A program made the position numbers and the translations under genes. This document shows, piece after piece, positions 1 through 8,287 of a stretch of 34,674 nucleotides of DNA. The stretch's first letter is position 1. Every line of letters begins with the position of its first letter. The stretch covers positions 1 to 34,674 of the forward strand of contig CACGYL010000012.1 in NCBI GenBank assembly GCA_902577285.1. Reading direction: 5' to 3'. The notes below the pieces were generated by a model that made no database searches, was not told the origin of the DNA, and saw nothing but the letters and a program-made list of their open reading frames with translations. Source of the DNA: an uncultured Pelagibacteraceae bacterium (lineage in GTDB: Bacteria > Pseudomonadota > Alphaproteobacteria > Pelagibacterales > Pelagibacteraceae).

Positions 1-2009
1 TAGGTGAGGTTGTAGACGGAACTTTAGCTCTTATTAAAAACAAAGATATTAAAATAAACGAATTGATGAAACATATTCCTGGACCAGATTTTCCAACTGG
101 AGGATTGATAATTGGTAAAGATATAATTAAACAAGGCTATAGAACTGGAAGAGGATCTTTCAAAATAAGAGGTGAAATTTCAGTTGAAAATCTTAAAAAT
201 GGAAAGGATAGACTAGTAGTTTCATCTATACCTTATCAAATCAACAAATCTAATTTAAATGAGAGAATAGCAGAATTAGTGAGAGATAAAAAAATCGAAG
301 GCATAAGCGATATAAGAGATGAGTCTAATAGCGAAGGTATAAGAGTGTCTATAGACCTGAGAAGAAATGTTGAACCAGAAACTGTTAAAAGACAATTGTA
401 TAAGTATACTTCAATAGAGTCATCATTTGGTTTTAATTCTTTAGCAATTGTTGATCAAAAACCAAAGACTTGTAATCTTAAAGATTTTTTAGAAAATTTT
501 TTAAAATTTAGAGAAGATGTAGTTATAAAAAGAACTAAATTTGATTTAAAAAAAGCAGAGGAAAGAGTTCACATTTTACTAGGTTTATCTGTAAGTGTTG
601 AAAATATTGATAAAGTTATAAAAATAATTAGATCGTCAAAAAATCCTGAAGAAGCAAAAAGTTCACTTCTAAAAACAGTTTGGAAAATTAACAAAGCTTC
701 TAAACTTATAAAATTAGTTGATAGTAGAAATTACAAAGGGAAATATAAATTATCTCAAGATCAAGTAATATCAATATTAGAATTAAGACTACAAAAATTG
801 ACTGCTATAGGTATTAACGAAATAGAGTTAGAAATAAAAAAATTAGCTGAAGAGATTTCTAAATATAAAAAGATTATTAATTCTAAAACTGAACTATTAA
901 AAGTAATAAGTAATGATCTGCAAACGATAAAAGACAAATTTTCGGTTCCACGAAGAACTAAAATTATAGATGCAGTTTTAAATTATGACATTGAAGAAAC
1001 CATCCAAAAAGAATCAGTAATAATAACTATAACACTTCAAGGATATATCAAAAGAGGAGCCTTAAGTGGTGTTAAACAGCAAAAAAGAGGTGGAAAAGGA
1101 AAAACAGGAATTAAAACAAGAGAAGAAGACTCTGTAGTTCAAACATTGTCTGTAGATACTCATACGTCATTATTATTTTTTTCTACTGAGGGTTTAGCAT
1201 ATAAGGTGAAAGCCTGGAAAATACCTGAAGGTTCAGCTTCATCTAAAGGAAAATCACTTTTTAATATTTTACCTTTAAAAAATCATCAGTCTATAAGTTC
1301 GATTATGCCATTCCCTGATGAAGATGTTGATAAGAAAAATATGCATATAATATTTGCTACTAGTAAAGGAAAAATTAGAAAAAATAACCTAGAAGATTTT
1401 TCATCAATTAACGCATCTGGAAAAATAGCAATGAAACTAGACTCAGATGATAAAATTGTAGGTGTAAAAATATGCACTGATGATCAAGACATAATGCTAA
1501 ATACAAAATTTGGTAAATGTATTAGGTTTGAGTCAAAAAAATTGAGAGTCTTCAAAGGAAGATCTTCTAAAGGTATAAGAGGTATTAATCTAACTGAAAA
1601 AGATACAATTGTTTCATTATCTATTATTGATAAAGACAATATTAAAAAAAGCAAAATTAAAACAAAGGATGAAAAATTAGAAGTTAAAGCTAAAGAAAAA
1701 TTTATTTTATCAATTACAGAAAATGGTTATGGCAAAAGAACTTCCCATTATGATTTTAGAGTAACTAATAGAGGAGGAAAGGGCATAATTGGAATTGTAA
1801 ATTCTCCGAGAAACGGTAATGTATCATCGTCGTTTCCTGTTTTTGAAGGTGATCAAATCCTAATTTCTACCAATAAAGGTAGAGTGATAAGAACAGCCGT
1901 TAAAGAAATCAGAATAGCTGGAAGAAATACCCAAGGAGTAAGAATTATTAAATTAACTGGTGATGAAAAGGTAGTTTCTTCAATTAAATTAGATGATAAC
2001 TTGGTTTAA
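1..2009 (+). CDS. gyrA: DNA gyrase subunit A, 3' part (5' end outside window)
   Basis: Type IIA topoisomerase subunit that breaks and rejoins DNA during negative supercoiling. The reading frame is open from base 3, and the first residues (GEVVDGTLALI) already match the GyrA winged-helix/tower region, so the true start lies upstream. An ATG at 63 is internal. The breakage-reunion core with its coiled-coil arm runs to about 950. The C-terminal beta-pinwheel follows. The GyrA box (QKRGGKG, 1080-1100) marks this as gyrase rather than topoisomerase IV, and a related blade motif (NRGGKG) lies near 1768-1785. The stop codon TAA shares its last base with the coaD start (TAATG), so the two are probably co-transcribed. 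Confidence 0.96.
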   Translation, partial: GEVVDGTLALIKNKDIKINELMKHIPGPDFPTGGLIIGKDIIKQGYRTGRGSFKIRGEISVENLKNGKDRLVVSSIPYQINKSNLNERIAELVRDKKIEGISDIRDESNSEGIRVSIDLRRNVEPETVKRQLYKYTSIESSFGFNSLAIVDQKPKTCNLKDFLENFLKFREDVVIKRTKFDLKKAEERVHILLGLSVSVENIDKVIKIIRSSKNPEEAKSSLLKTVWKINKASKLIKLVDSRNYKGKYKLSQDQVISILELRLQKLTAIGINEIELEIKKLAEEISKYKKIINSKTELLKVISNDLQTIKDKFSVPRRTKIIDAVLNYDIEETIQKESVIITITLQGYIKRGALSGVKQQKRGGKGKTGIKTREEDSVVQTLSVDTHTSLLFFSTEGLAYKVKAWKIPEGSASSKGKSLFNILPLKNHQSISSIMPFPDEDVDKKNMHIIFATSKGKIRKNNLEDFSSINASGKIAMKLDSDDKIVGVKICTDDQDIMLNTKFGKCIRFESKKLRVFKGRSSKGIRGINLTEKDTIVSLSIIDKDNIKKSKIKTKDEKLEVKAKEKFILSITENGYGKRTSHYDFRVTNRGGKGIIGIVNSPRNGNVSSSFPVFEGDQILISTNKGRVIRTAVKEIRIAGRNTQGVRIIKLTGDEKVVSSIKLDDNLV

Positions 2010-2503
2010 TGAAAAATATTGCAATTTATCCTGGAACATTTGACCCAATAACCAATGGTCACATTGATGTTATAAAAAAAGCTCTAAAATTAGTTGATAA
2101 AATTATTGTTGGTATATCTGACGGTAATGAGAAAAATTTTTTATTTCCAATTGATGAAAGATTAAAAATTGTTACTAAGGCTTTATATAATGACTTAAAG
2201 CTTCCAAAAAATAAGATACAGGTGATTAAATTTAATTCTCTTACTACTGAATTATGTAAAAAATATAAGTCAAATTTAATTCTTAGAGGTTTGAGAGCAG
2301 TTTCAGATTTTGAATATGAATTTCAATTAGCTGGTATGAATAGAAAATTAAATAATAAAGTTGAAACAGTCTTTCTTATGTCTGATGTTGAAAATCAGAT
2401 AATATCTTCTAGATTTGTTAAAGAAATAGCCCAACATAAAGGGGATTTAAAGAAATTTACAACTAAAAGTACCATCAAGTCATTAAAAGAAATTTATGCT
2501 TAA
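2009..2503 (+). CDS. coaD: Phosphopantetheine adenylyltransferase
   Basis: Penultimate step of coenzyme A synthesis: it transfers AMP from ATP to 4'-phosphopantetheine, giving dephospho-CoA, in the cytosol. At 164 residues it has normal family length. The nucleotidyltransferase signature TNGH is at residues 15-18 (within YPGTFDPITNGH). The conserved RGLRAVSDFEYEFQLAGMNR stretch starts at residue 93, and the C-terminal ISSRFVKE motif is at 132-139. The start overlaps the gyrA stop by one base, and the end overlaps the cyclophilin start by 8 bases. There is no Shine-Dalgarno site, so it probably depends on translational coupling to gyrA. Confidence 0.97.
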   Translation: MKNIAIYPGTFDPITNGHIDVIKKALKLVDKIIVGISDGNEKNFLFPIDERLKIVTKALYNDLKLPKNKIQVIKFNSLTTELCKKYKSNLILRGLRAVSDFEYEFQLAGMNRKLNNKVETVFLMSDVENQIISSRFVKEIAQHKGDLKKFTTKSTIKSLKEIYA

Positions 2504-3053
2504 AAAAATTAGTATTTTATTTTTATCAATATTTTTATTAATAACAGTTGTAAATGCAAAGGAGAATAAAATGATACTAAAACTAAAAGATGGGGATGTT
2601 AAAATTGAATTATTTCCAGACGTAGCACCAAACCATGTTAAAAGAATAACTGAATTAGCCAACAGTGGAAAATATGATGGTGTTGTTTTTCACAGAGTAA
2701 TAGATGGTTTTATGGCTCAAACAGGTGATGTTCAATTTGGAAATTCATCATCCGATAGTTTTAACTTAAGTAGAGCTGGTATGGGTGGTTCTCAATTACC
2801 TGATTTAAAAGAGGAGTTTAATGATTTACCTCATGAAAGAGGCACATTATCAATGGCAAGATCCTCAGACCCTAATAGCGCTAACAGCCAATTCTTTATT
2901 TGTTTTGGTCCAACTCCACATCTAGATAGACAATATACTGTATTTGGAAAAGTTCTAGAGGGAATGGAGTTTGTGGATATGATAAAAAAAGGAGATGGAC
3001 CAAATGGATCTGTCTCTAATCCAGACAAAATAATTAGTTTTAAATCTGAGTAA
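2496..3053 (+). CDS. Peptidyl-prolyl cis-trans isomerase, cyclophilin type, with signal peptide
   Basis: Isomerises proline peptide bonds during protein folding. Residues 1-21 form a signal peptide (two Lys, hydrophobic core, VNA cleavage site). The cyclophilin domain covers about 26-183, with the active-site stretch FHRVIDGFMAQTGD at 65-78 (Arg67 likely catalytic) and NSQFFI at 130-135. The longest form (185 residues) would be exported. A second in-frame ATG at 2571 (residue 26) has a strong AAAGGAG six bases upstream and starts exactly where cytosolic PpiB proteins start, so a second cytosolic product of 160 residues is plausible. The first ATG overlaps coaD by 8 bases. The function call is firm; the location of the product is uncertain. 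Confidence 0.93.
   Translation: MLKKISILFLSIFLLITVVNAKENKMILKLKDGDVKIELFPDVAPNHVKRITELANSGKYDGVVFHRVIDGFMAQTGDVQFGNSSSDSFNLSRAGMGGSQLPDLKEEFNDLPHERGTLSMARSSDPNSANSQFFICFGPTPHLDRQYTVFGKVLEGMEFVDMIKKGDGPNGSVSNPDKIISFKSE
2558..2573 (+). promoter_or_regulatory. Internal ribosome-binding site and alternative start within the cyclophilin gene
   Basis: AAAGGAG at 2558-2564 lies six bases before ATG 2571, in frame with the upstream start. Most genes in this window lack a Shine-Dalgarno sequence, which makes this one stand out. The A-rich codons for Ala-Lys-Glu encode it, so chance is possible. Confidence 0.5.
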
Positions 3054-3063
3054 ATTTTAATGG

Positions 3064-4182
3064 ATGGAAGCCATAAAAAAGAATTTTTCTTTTAGCGTAA
3101 AACATCAACACAAAAATTATCGAGTTGGATTAATTCAAACCCACCGTGGAGAAATAGATACACCTGCTTTTATGCCTGTAGGAACTCAGGCTACTGTGAA
3201 AGGTGTTTTTATTGATGATATTATAAAGTCTGGTAGTCAAATAATTCTTTCTAATACTTACCACTTAATGATCAGACCTGGCACTGAAAGAATAGAGGCT
3301 GTAGGCGGTCTTCATAAATTTATGAATTGCAAACTTCCTATACTAACTGACTCAGGAGGCTATCAGGTTATGTCTTTATCTAAATTTAACAAAATCGATA
3401 GAGACAAAGGAGCAATTTTTCAATCTCATATAGACGGAAAAACTTTCATCTTAAGTCCCGAGGAAAGTATTAAAATTCAAAAAAAACTTAATTCAGATAT
3501 TGTTATGGTAATGGATGAGTGTCCAAAAAAAACCAAAGATTACAACAAAATTAAAAACTCCATGGAATTATCTACAGAATGGGCAAAAAGATCAAAGGAT
3601 GAATTTGGAAATAATCCACATAAAGCTTTGTTTGGTATTGTCCAAGGAGGTTTGTTTAATGATCTTAGAATTGAGTCTTTAAAAAAATTAATTAATATAA
3701 AATTTGATGGATATGCAATTGGAGGTTTAGCTGTTGGAGAAACACAAAAGCAAATGTTTGATGTTTTAGATGGAATTAAAGATTATTTACCTATAGATAA
3801 ACCAAGATATTTGATGGGTGTAGGAACGCCATCTGATATATTGGGTGCAGTAAAAAGAGGTATTGATATGTTCGATTGTGTTCTACCAACTAGGTCAGGA
3901 AGAACAGGATTGGCTTTCACATGGAATGGAAGAATTCAAATAAGAAATTCTGAAAATAAATCAGATAATACACCTCTAGATAGTAGCGTTACTAAATTTG
4001 ATTTAAATAAATATTCTAAAAATTATTTGAATCATCTACACAATACTAATGAAATGTTGGCTTCAATGATTTTAACATTAAATAATGTAAACTTTTATCA
4101 AGAACTTATGTACGAAATTCGAAAAAATATCAAAATGGGAACTTTTGAGGAATTTCACGATAAGTATATTAATATTTTGTAA
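3064..4182 (+). CDS. tgt: tRNA-guanine transglycosylase (queuine tRNA-ribosyltransferase)
   Basis: Exchanges guanine-34 for the queuosine precursor in tRNAs with GUN anticodons. The 372 residues span the whole TIM-barrel fold. Visible motifs are TDSGGYQVMSL with Asp96 (general base), GIVQGG at 191-196, GGLAVGE at 220-226, MGVGTP at 251-256 and FDCVLPTRSGRTG with the nucleophile Asp271. The C-terminal zinc site found in bacterial, archaeal and eukaryotic enzymes is missing. By alignment to the E. coli sequence as I remember it, the three Cys of the CxCxxC motif are Val309, Lys311 and Leu314, and the His ligand is Asn340, while the surrounding YSKNYLNHL helix is kept. The catalytic residues are intact, so the enzyme is probably active. 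It starts 10 bases after the cyclophilin stop, and the ATG at 3060 is out of frame. Confidence 0.96.
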   Translation: MEAIKKNFSFSVKHQHKNYRVGLIQTHRGEIDTPAFMPVGTQATVKGVFIDDIIKSGSQIILSNTYHLMIRPGTERIEAVGGLHKFMNCKLPILTDSGGYQVMSLSKFNKIDRDKGAIFQSHIDGKTFILSPEESIKIQKKLNSDIVMVMDECPKKTKDYNKIKNSMELSTEWAKRSKDEFGNNPHKALFGIVQGGLFNDLRIESLKKLINIKFDGYAIGGLAVGETQKQMFDVLDGIKDYLPIDKPRYLMGVGTPSDILGAVKRGIDMFDCVLPTRSGRTGLAFTWNGRIQIRNSENKSDNTPLDSSVTKFDLNKYSKNYLNHLHNTNEMLASMILTLNNVNFYQELMYEIRKNIKMGTFEEFHDKYINIL

Positions 4183-4192
4183 ATTTTAACCA

Positions 4193-4220
4193 TTGCCAAA
4201 TATTAAAAAATCAATATAAG
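4193..4220 (+). promoter_or_regulatory. Putative sigma70 promoter of tRNA-Lys
   Basis: TTGCCA (4193-4198) and TATAAG (4215-4220) are separated by 16 bases. Each matches the consensus at five of six positions. Transcription would begin around 4227, a few bases before the mature tRNA. Confidence 0.55.
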
Positions 4221-4232
4221 AAATTTCGTGTT

Positions 4233-4301
<69 letters not shown>

Positions 4302-4308
<7 letters not shown>

Positions 4309-4335
4309 ACGCATCAGGCAATTGGTGGGTATTTT
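4302..4335 (+). terminator. Inverted repeat formed by the tRNA-Lys 3' end, possible terminator
   Basis: CTCACCAA (4302-4309, the last acceptor bases plus ACCA and one further A) can pair with TTGGTGGG (4322-4329) across a 12-base loop, including one G-U pair. The short T-rich stretch TATTTT follows at 4330-4335. It resembles an intrinsic terminator that borrows the tRNA end as its 5' arm. The U-tract is short, so this is tentative. Confidence 0.35.
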
Positions 4336-5135
4336 AAAATAATCTCATTTATCCAATTATTAATTTGATTAATTCTTCTATCATTTGATGGATGTGTGCT
4401 CATGAACTCAGGTGGTTCTTTTCCTCTATTTGCTTTCTTCATCCTCTCCCATATTTTGGTAGTTTCTCTTATATCGTAACCAGATAAAGACGAAAAAATT
4501 AATCCTAAATAATCAGCTTCACTCTCTTGTTTTCTTGTAAAAGGGTTCATTATTCCAATTTGGGATAACAAACCAACTGTATTCATGCCTGTCGTCCTAT
4601 TAACTTGAGATATTTTTCCTCCAGTTGCAATATCTATTATTCCAGTTGTCGTATTCAATAATACTGTTCTACTTGCTCTCTCAACTGAATGTTTTGCTAC
4701 AGCATGAGCAATTTCATGGCCCATTACAGCTGCTAAACCATCATCATTTTTAGTAATATCTAACATACCAGTGTATACAGCAATCTTTCCTCCAGGCATG
4801 CACCAGGCATTTTTAACTTTTTTATTATCTATTAAAATGTATTCCCATGTAAAGTTTGCAGTAGGGTCCTCCATATTATTTTTATAAAAATATTCAGATA
4901 TCGAAGTTTCTATTTTTGACCCAATTGTAATAATTTTATCTAAAGTTTCTTTATCGTCGCTTAATTTCGCTTTTTGTTTTACTTTTTCATACAATTGAGC
5001 AGCTTGTGCATTCAATTTTGATTCTGGAATTAATCTTAACTGCTTTCTATCTGTAATTGGTGTAGTGGTACATGCATGTAAACCAGCAGAAAGACAGCCA
5101 CAACCCATTAAATATATAAAATTTCTTCTATTCAC
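4314..5135 (-). CDS. M48-family metalloprotease, probable lipoprotein
   Basis: Zinc-dependent endopeptidase of the M48 (BepA/LoiP-like) group, thought to act in envelope protein quality control. The catalytic HEIAH motif is at residues 140-144 and the third ligand region ESEADYLG at 204-211 (Glu206). The N-terminus carries an Arg-Arg pair followed by a hydrophobic stretch and a lipobox-like GLHAC (Cys22), suggesting a lipidated, possibly Tat-exported protein. Length is 273 residues. The start is a GTG (5133-5135) with no good Shine-Dalgarno site. The gene converges on tRNA-Lys and diverges from the DUF502 gene with a 46-base gap. The substrate is unknown. Confidence 0.9.
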   Translation of the reverse strand: MNRRNFIYLMGCGCLSAGLHACTTTPITDRKQLRLIPESKLNAQAAQLYEKVKQKAKLSDDKETLDKIITIGSKIETSISEYFYKNNMEDPTANFTWEYILIDNKKVKNAWCMPGGKIAVYTGMLDITKNDDGLAAVMGHEIAHAVAKHSVERASRTVLLNTTTGIIDIATGGKISQVNRTTGMNTVGLLSQIGIMNPFTRKQESEADYLGLIFSSLSGYDIRETTKIWERMKKANRGKEPPEFMSTHPSNDRRINQINNWINEIILKYPPIA

Positions 5136-5181
5136 TTTTCTTATTATTTATATTACATGTATTTTATTATCAATATAAGTT

Positions 5182-5805
5182 ATGTCTAAATTAAGAAGAA
5201 AAAGAATTTCATTTGTAGCAAGGTTAAGAAATTACTTTATAACGGGAATAGTTGTTTTGGTTCCTATTGGGATTACATTGTACCTCACAACTTTTTTTAT
5301 ATCAATTTCATCTAAACTAATTCCACAAGGAATAAATCCAAACAGCTATTTACCTTTTGCAATTCCAGGCTTAGAAATTTTACTTTCGGTAATATTTATC
5401 ACTCTTATTGGTGGGTTATCACTTTCATTTATTGGTAAAAAATTCTTACAATTATTTAATGACTTATTAAAAAAAATACCAATTTTAAGAACTATATATT
5501 CTGCAATTGGACAAATGACAGAAACATTTGCTCCAAAAAAAGGTTCAAAAAAAAGTGTAGTTTTAATTCAATACCCAAGAAAAGGTACATGGGCTGTTGG
5601 TTTTGCTACAAAAGAAAATAAAGGTGAAATCTCAAAAAAAACTGAAACAGAGTTAGTAAATGTTTTTGTGCCCACTACACCAAACCCTACTAGTGGTTTT
5701 TTATTAATGTTTCCTAAGAGTGAAATTGTATATCTTGATATGACATTTGAGGAAGCCTCAAAGTTTATAGTTTCAGCTGGAACTTCGGATACTAAATCTA
5801 AATAA
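5182..5805 (+). CDS. DUF502 family inner-membrane protein
   Basis: Function not established for the family. The 207-residue protein has a basic N-terminus (KLRRKR), two predicted membrane helices at about residues 18-43 and 60-85, and a soluble domain. It contains the family's conserved KIPILRTIYSAIGQ stretch followed by an ATFAP-like segment (TETFAP) and a VFVPTTPNPTSG motif. The gene overlaps the recG end by 8 bases tail to tail. In alphaproteobacteria such genes are often found near recG, which fits here. Confidence 0.85.
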   Translation: MSKLRRKRISFVARLRNYFITGIVVLVPIGITLYLTTFFISISSKLIPQGINPNSYLPFAIPGLEILLSVIFITLIGGLSLSFIGKKFLQLFNDLLKKIPILRTIYSAIGQMTETFAPKKGSKKSVVLIQYPRKGTWAVGFATKENKGEISKKTETELVNVFVPTTPNPTSGFLLMFPKSEIVYLDMTFEEASKFIVSAGTSDTKSK

Positions 5806-7840
5806 TCTCATTAATTATTGAAACTTTATCATAAAGTTTTAACAGAATATTAAAATTTTTTGTTTGTATTTTATTTTTTTCAATTTTTTTAATTTCTCTT
5901 TCAGCAATGTTGAAAAGATCTTCATGTTGAATAGGGTCTGCAAGGTTGTATTTTTTTAAGCCGCTTTGCTTAAAACCTAGTATATCACCATATCCTCTAA
6001 TTTTTAAATCTTCCTCTGCAATTTTAAAACCATCATTAGTATTTTTAAGTATTGTTATTCTCTTACGAGCATTTTCACTCAGTCCTGTTTTAAACATGAG
6101 TATACATGATGACTCTTTATTACCTCTGCCAACGCGTCCTCTTAATTGATGAAGTTGTGATAATCCGTATTTGTTTGAATTTTCAATTACAATTACATTA
6201 GCATTTGGAAAATCAATTCCAACCTCTATTACAGTAGTTGAAACTAATATATCTATCTTTCTATCATTGAACCGATTTAAAACTTTATCTTTTTCTTCTT
6301 TACTCATTGATCCATTAACAATATCAACTCTTTTTTTAAAAATTTTACTTAAATATTTATATTTCTCAGTGGTAGATTGATGATCGATTTTATTTGAATC
6401 TTTTATAAGAGGACAAACCCAAAATACTTGATTTTTTTTTTTAATTTCGCTTTTAATGAAATTTACAACATCATTAATTTTTGACTCATTTTTACTATAT
6501 GTTTTAATCGGTTGTCTATCATTTGGTTTTGATTTAATTAAAGAAATATCCATATCTCCATATATTGTCATCATCATTGTTCTTGGTATAGGAGTTGCTG
6601 ACATTACTAGTACATCGCAATCCTTACCACCTTTGTCTGATAGTTTTTTTCTTTGACTCACTCCAAATTTATGTTGTTCATCAATAATTATTAAACCTAA
6701 ATTGGAATAAGTAATTTTTTCTTGAAAAAGAGAATGTGTACCAACTAAAATATTAATTTTATTATTTGAGAGGTCATTTAAAATTTTTTGTCTTTTTTTA
6801 TACTCAGTCTTTCCAGTTAATATTTCAGGATTACAAAAACTATTAAAATTTTCTAATATAAATTTATAATGCTGAATAGCTAATATTTCTGTTGGTGCCA
6901 TCATTGCAACTTGATAACCTGATTTTATTGCATTCAATGCAGCAATTACAGAGACTATTGTTTTCCCAGATCCCACATCACCTTGCAATAATCTGAACAT
7001 TTTTTCGTTTGAACCCATATCTTTATTTATATTTTTTAATGAAGATATTTGATCAACAGTTAGTTTGAATTTTAAGTTACTTATTATTTTATTTTGATGT
7101 TGTAAGTTGATAATTTTATTTTTTTTTTTTATTTTTTTAATTTTATTTCTAATATTTGAAGAGAGTAAAAAATTTGCAAAAATTTCGTCAAAAACCAGTC
7201 TTTTAAAATATTTCGTATTTCGAATTTTTCTAATTTCCTCCTGATGAATCTTAATAACACACTCTTTCCAAGTTACATTGTCAAATAAATTTGACACTGA
7301 TAATGGCAACCACTCGTCTAAATCAGGTAAATTTTGTAAAACATTATTTAATATCAAATTATATTTATTTAATTTTAAACCTTCTGAAAGACTATATTTT
7401 CTATCATCATTTATAATATTTAAATTATTTGTATTTTTTGATGTTGGATTTACAAATTGAAATTTATTTCTAAAGTTATTAGCCTTTCCGTGAATAATTA
7501 CTTCTTCATTTAAGGGTAATAATTTTCTGATATACCCCTCGTAGCTATTAAAAAAAATGCAATCTAATTTTACTCCACTTTTTTCACATATTACTCTATT
7601 TGGTAAATTTCTAACTCTAGGAAAATTATATTTTATTGGTGTTACTTTAATGTTGTAATTTTTTCCTACTTGTAAATCATTGACTTCTGTGTCATCAGCT
7701 GTTTCAATTCTTGAAATAGGCAAATGCCATAAAAGATCAAAAATTGTGAAAATTTTTTTCTTATTAAATGAATTTAATGTTTTTTTGCCTACACCTTTAA
7801 TTTTATCTATAGGTGACAATAAATATTCAAAATTACTCAT
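5798..7840 (-). CDS. recG: ATP-dependent DNA helicase RecG
   Basis: Branch-migration helicase that reverses stalled replication forks and processes Holliday junctions. I chose the ATG at 7840 (680 residues, beginning MSNFEYLLSPIDKIKGVG), which matches the family's N-terminus. An upstream ATG at 7876 would add a hydrophobic 12-residue leader and overlap sdhE. The N-terminal wedge/OB domain is followed by the helicase core: Walker A GDVGSGKT at about 287-294, DEQH box at 387-390 and motif III SATPIPRT at 414-421. The C-terminal helicase domain contains QLRGRVGRG. The gene carries A-runs of 12 (7119-7130) and 11 (6432-6442) on the coding strand. Confidence 0.95.
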   Translation of the reverse strand: MSNFEYLLSPIDKIKGVGKKTLNSFNKKKIFTIFDLLWHLPISRIETADDTEVNDLQVGKNYNIKVTPIKYNFPRVRNLPNRVICEKSGVKLDCIFFNSYEGYIRKLLPLNEEVIIHGKANNFRNKFQFVNPTSKNTNNLNIINDDRKYSLSEGLKLNKYNLILNNVLQNLPDLDEWLPLSVSNLFDNVTWKECVIKIHQEEIRKIRNTKYFKRLVFDEIFANFLLSSNIRNKIKKIKKKNKIINLQHQNKIISNLKFKLTVDQISSLKNINKDMGSNEKMFRLLQGDVGSGKTIVSVIAALNAIKSGYQVAMMAPTEILAIQHYKFILENFNSFCNPEILTGKTEYKKRQKILNDLSNNKINILVGTHSLFQEKITYSNLGLIIIDEQHKFGVSQRKKLSDKGGKDCDVLVMSATPIPRTMMMTIYGDMDISLIKSKPNDRQPIKTYSKNESKINDVVNFIKSEIKKKNQVFWVCPLIKDSNKIDHQSTTEKYKYLSKIFKKRVDIVNGSMSKEEKDKVLNRFNDRKIDILVSTTVIEVGIDFPNANVIVIENSNKYGLSQLHQLRGRVGRGNKESSCILMFKTGLSENARKRITILKNTNDGFKIAEEDLKIRGYGDILGFKQSGLKKYNLADPIQHEDLFNIAEREIKKIEKNKIQTKNFNILLKLYDKVSIINEII
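6432..6442 (-). repeat. 11-base homopolymer (A-run in recG coding strand)
   Basis: Eleven consecutive T on the plus strand, read as A in recG and encoding consecutive Lys codons. It is a possible slippage or sequencing-error site. The reading frame is intact on both sides. Confidence 0.9.
7119..7130 (-). repeat. 12-base homopolymer (A-run in recG coding strand)
   Basis: Twelve consecutive T on the plus strand lie inside the Lys-rich linker (IKKKNK) just before the RecG helicase core. This is one of the longest single-base runs I noticed in the window. The frame is kept. Confidence 0.9.
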
Positions 7841-7866
7841 TAAATATATATATATGGTTATAAGCA

Positions 7867-8112
7867 ATGAATTCAAACAAACAAAATTTAATTAATAAAA
7901 TTATTTATAGATCTCAATATAGAGGTACAAAAGAAATGGACATTTTTGTAAGTAGTTTTGTTAAATCCATTATTGATTCATTATCAATAGATGATTTAAA
8001 AGATTTGGATTTATTAGTTAACATGAATGACGAAGATATTTCTAAAATATCAAAAAATGAAATGAGCTTTGAAAATAAAAAAATATTAAAACTATTGATT
8101 GATTTTAAATAG
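7867..8112 (+). CDS. sdhE: FAD assembly factor SdhE (succinate dehydrogenase assembly factor 2)
   Basis: Helps attach FAD covalently to the flavoprotein subunit of succinate dehydrogenase. The 81-residue protein has the family signature RSQYRGTKEMD at 15-25, including the essential RGxxE motif (Arg19-Gly20, Glu23), followed by an acidic helical C-terminus. It diverges from recG with only 26 bases between the two starts, a common alphaproteobacterial arrangement. Its stop codon is one base from the 3' end of the convergent tRNA-Ser. Confidence 0.92.
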   Translation: MNSNKQNLINKIIYRSQYRGTKEMDIFVSSFVKSIIDSLSIDDLKDLDLLVNMNDEDISKISKNEMSFENKKILKLLIDFK

Positions 8113-8113
8113 A

Positions 8114-8203
8114 TGGCGGAGAGACTGGGATTCGAACCCAGGAAAGAGTTGCCCCTTTGTCGGTTTTCAAGACCGATGCTTTCAACCGCTCAGCCATCTC
8201 TCC
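8114..8203 (-). tRNA. tRNA-Ser (anticodon TGA)
   Basis: A 90-base type II tRNA read on the minus strand. The acceptor stem GGAGAGA pairs with TCTCTCC. The anticodon stem TCGGT/ACCGA encloses loop CTTGAAA, giving TGA. A long variable arm and the T arm CTGGG/CCCAG around TTCGAAT are present. The discriminator G and the CCA end are encoded (8114-8117). Its 3' end is one base from the sdhE stop. Confidence 0.97.
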
Positions 8204-8287
8204 TTGAGCAAGGTTTTAGTATTATTAATATATATTTCAACAATAAAATGACTTAAGTAGTTATTAATAATATTCAAATAATTTAAA
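8204..8287. other. Divergent intergenic spacer
   Basis: Eighty-four AT-rich bases between tRNA-Ser (minus) and the RarD-type gene (plus). It should hold both promoters, but I see no convincing -35/-10 pair and no Shine-Dalgarno site before 8288. Confidence 0.4.

Noticed and set aside
7841..7876. Upstream start for recG at 7876
   Set aside because: It would overlap the sdhE start and add a hydrophobic leader to a cytosolic helicase.
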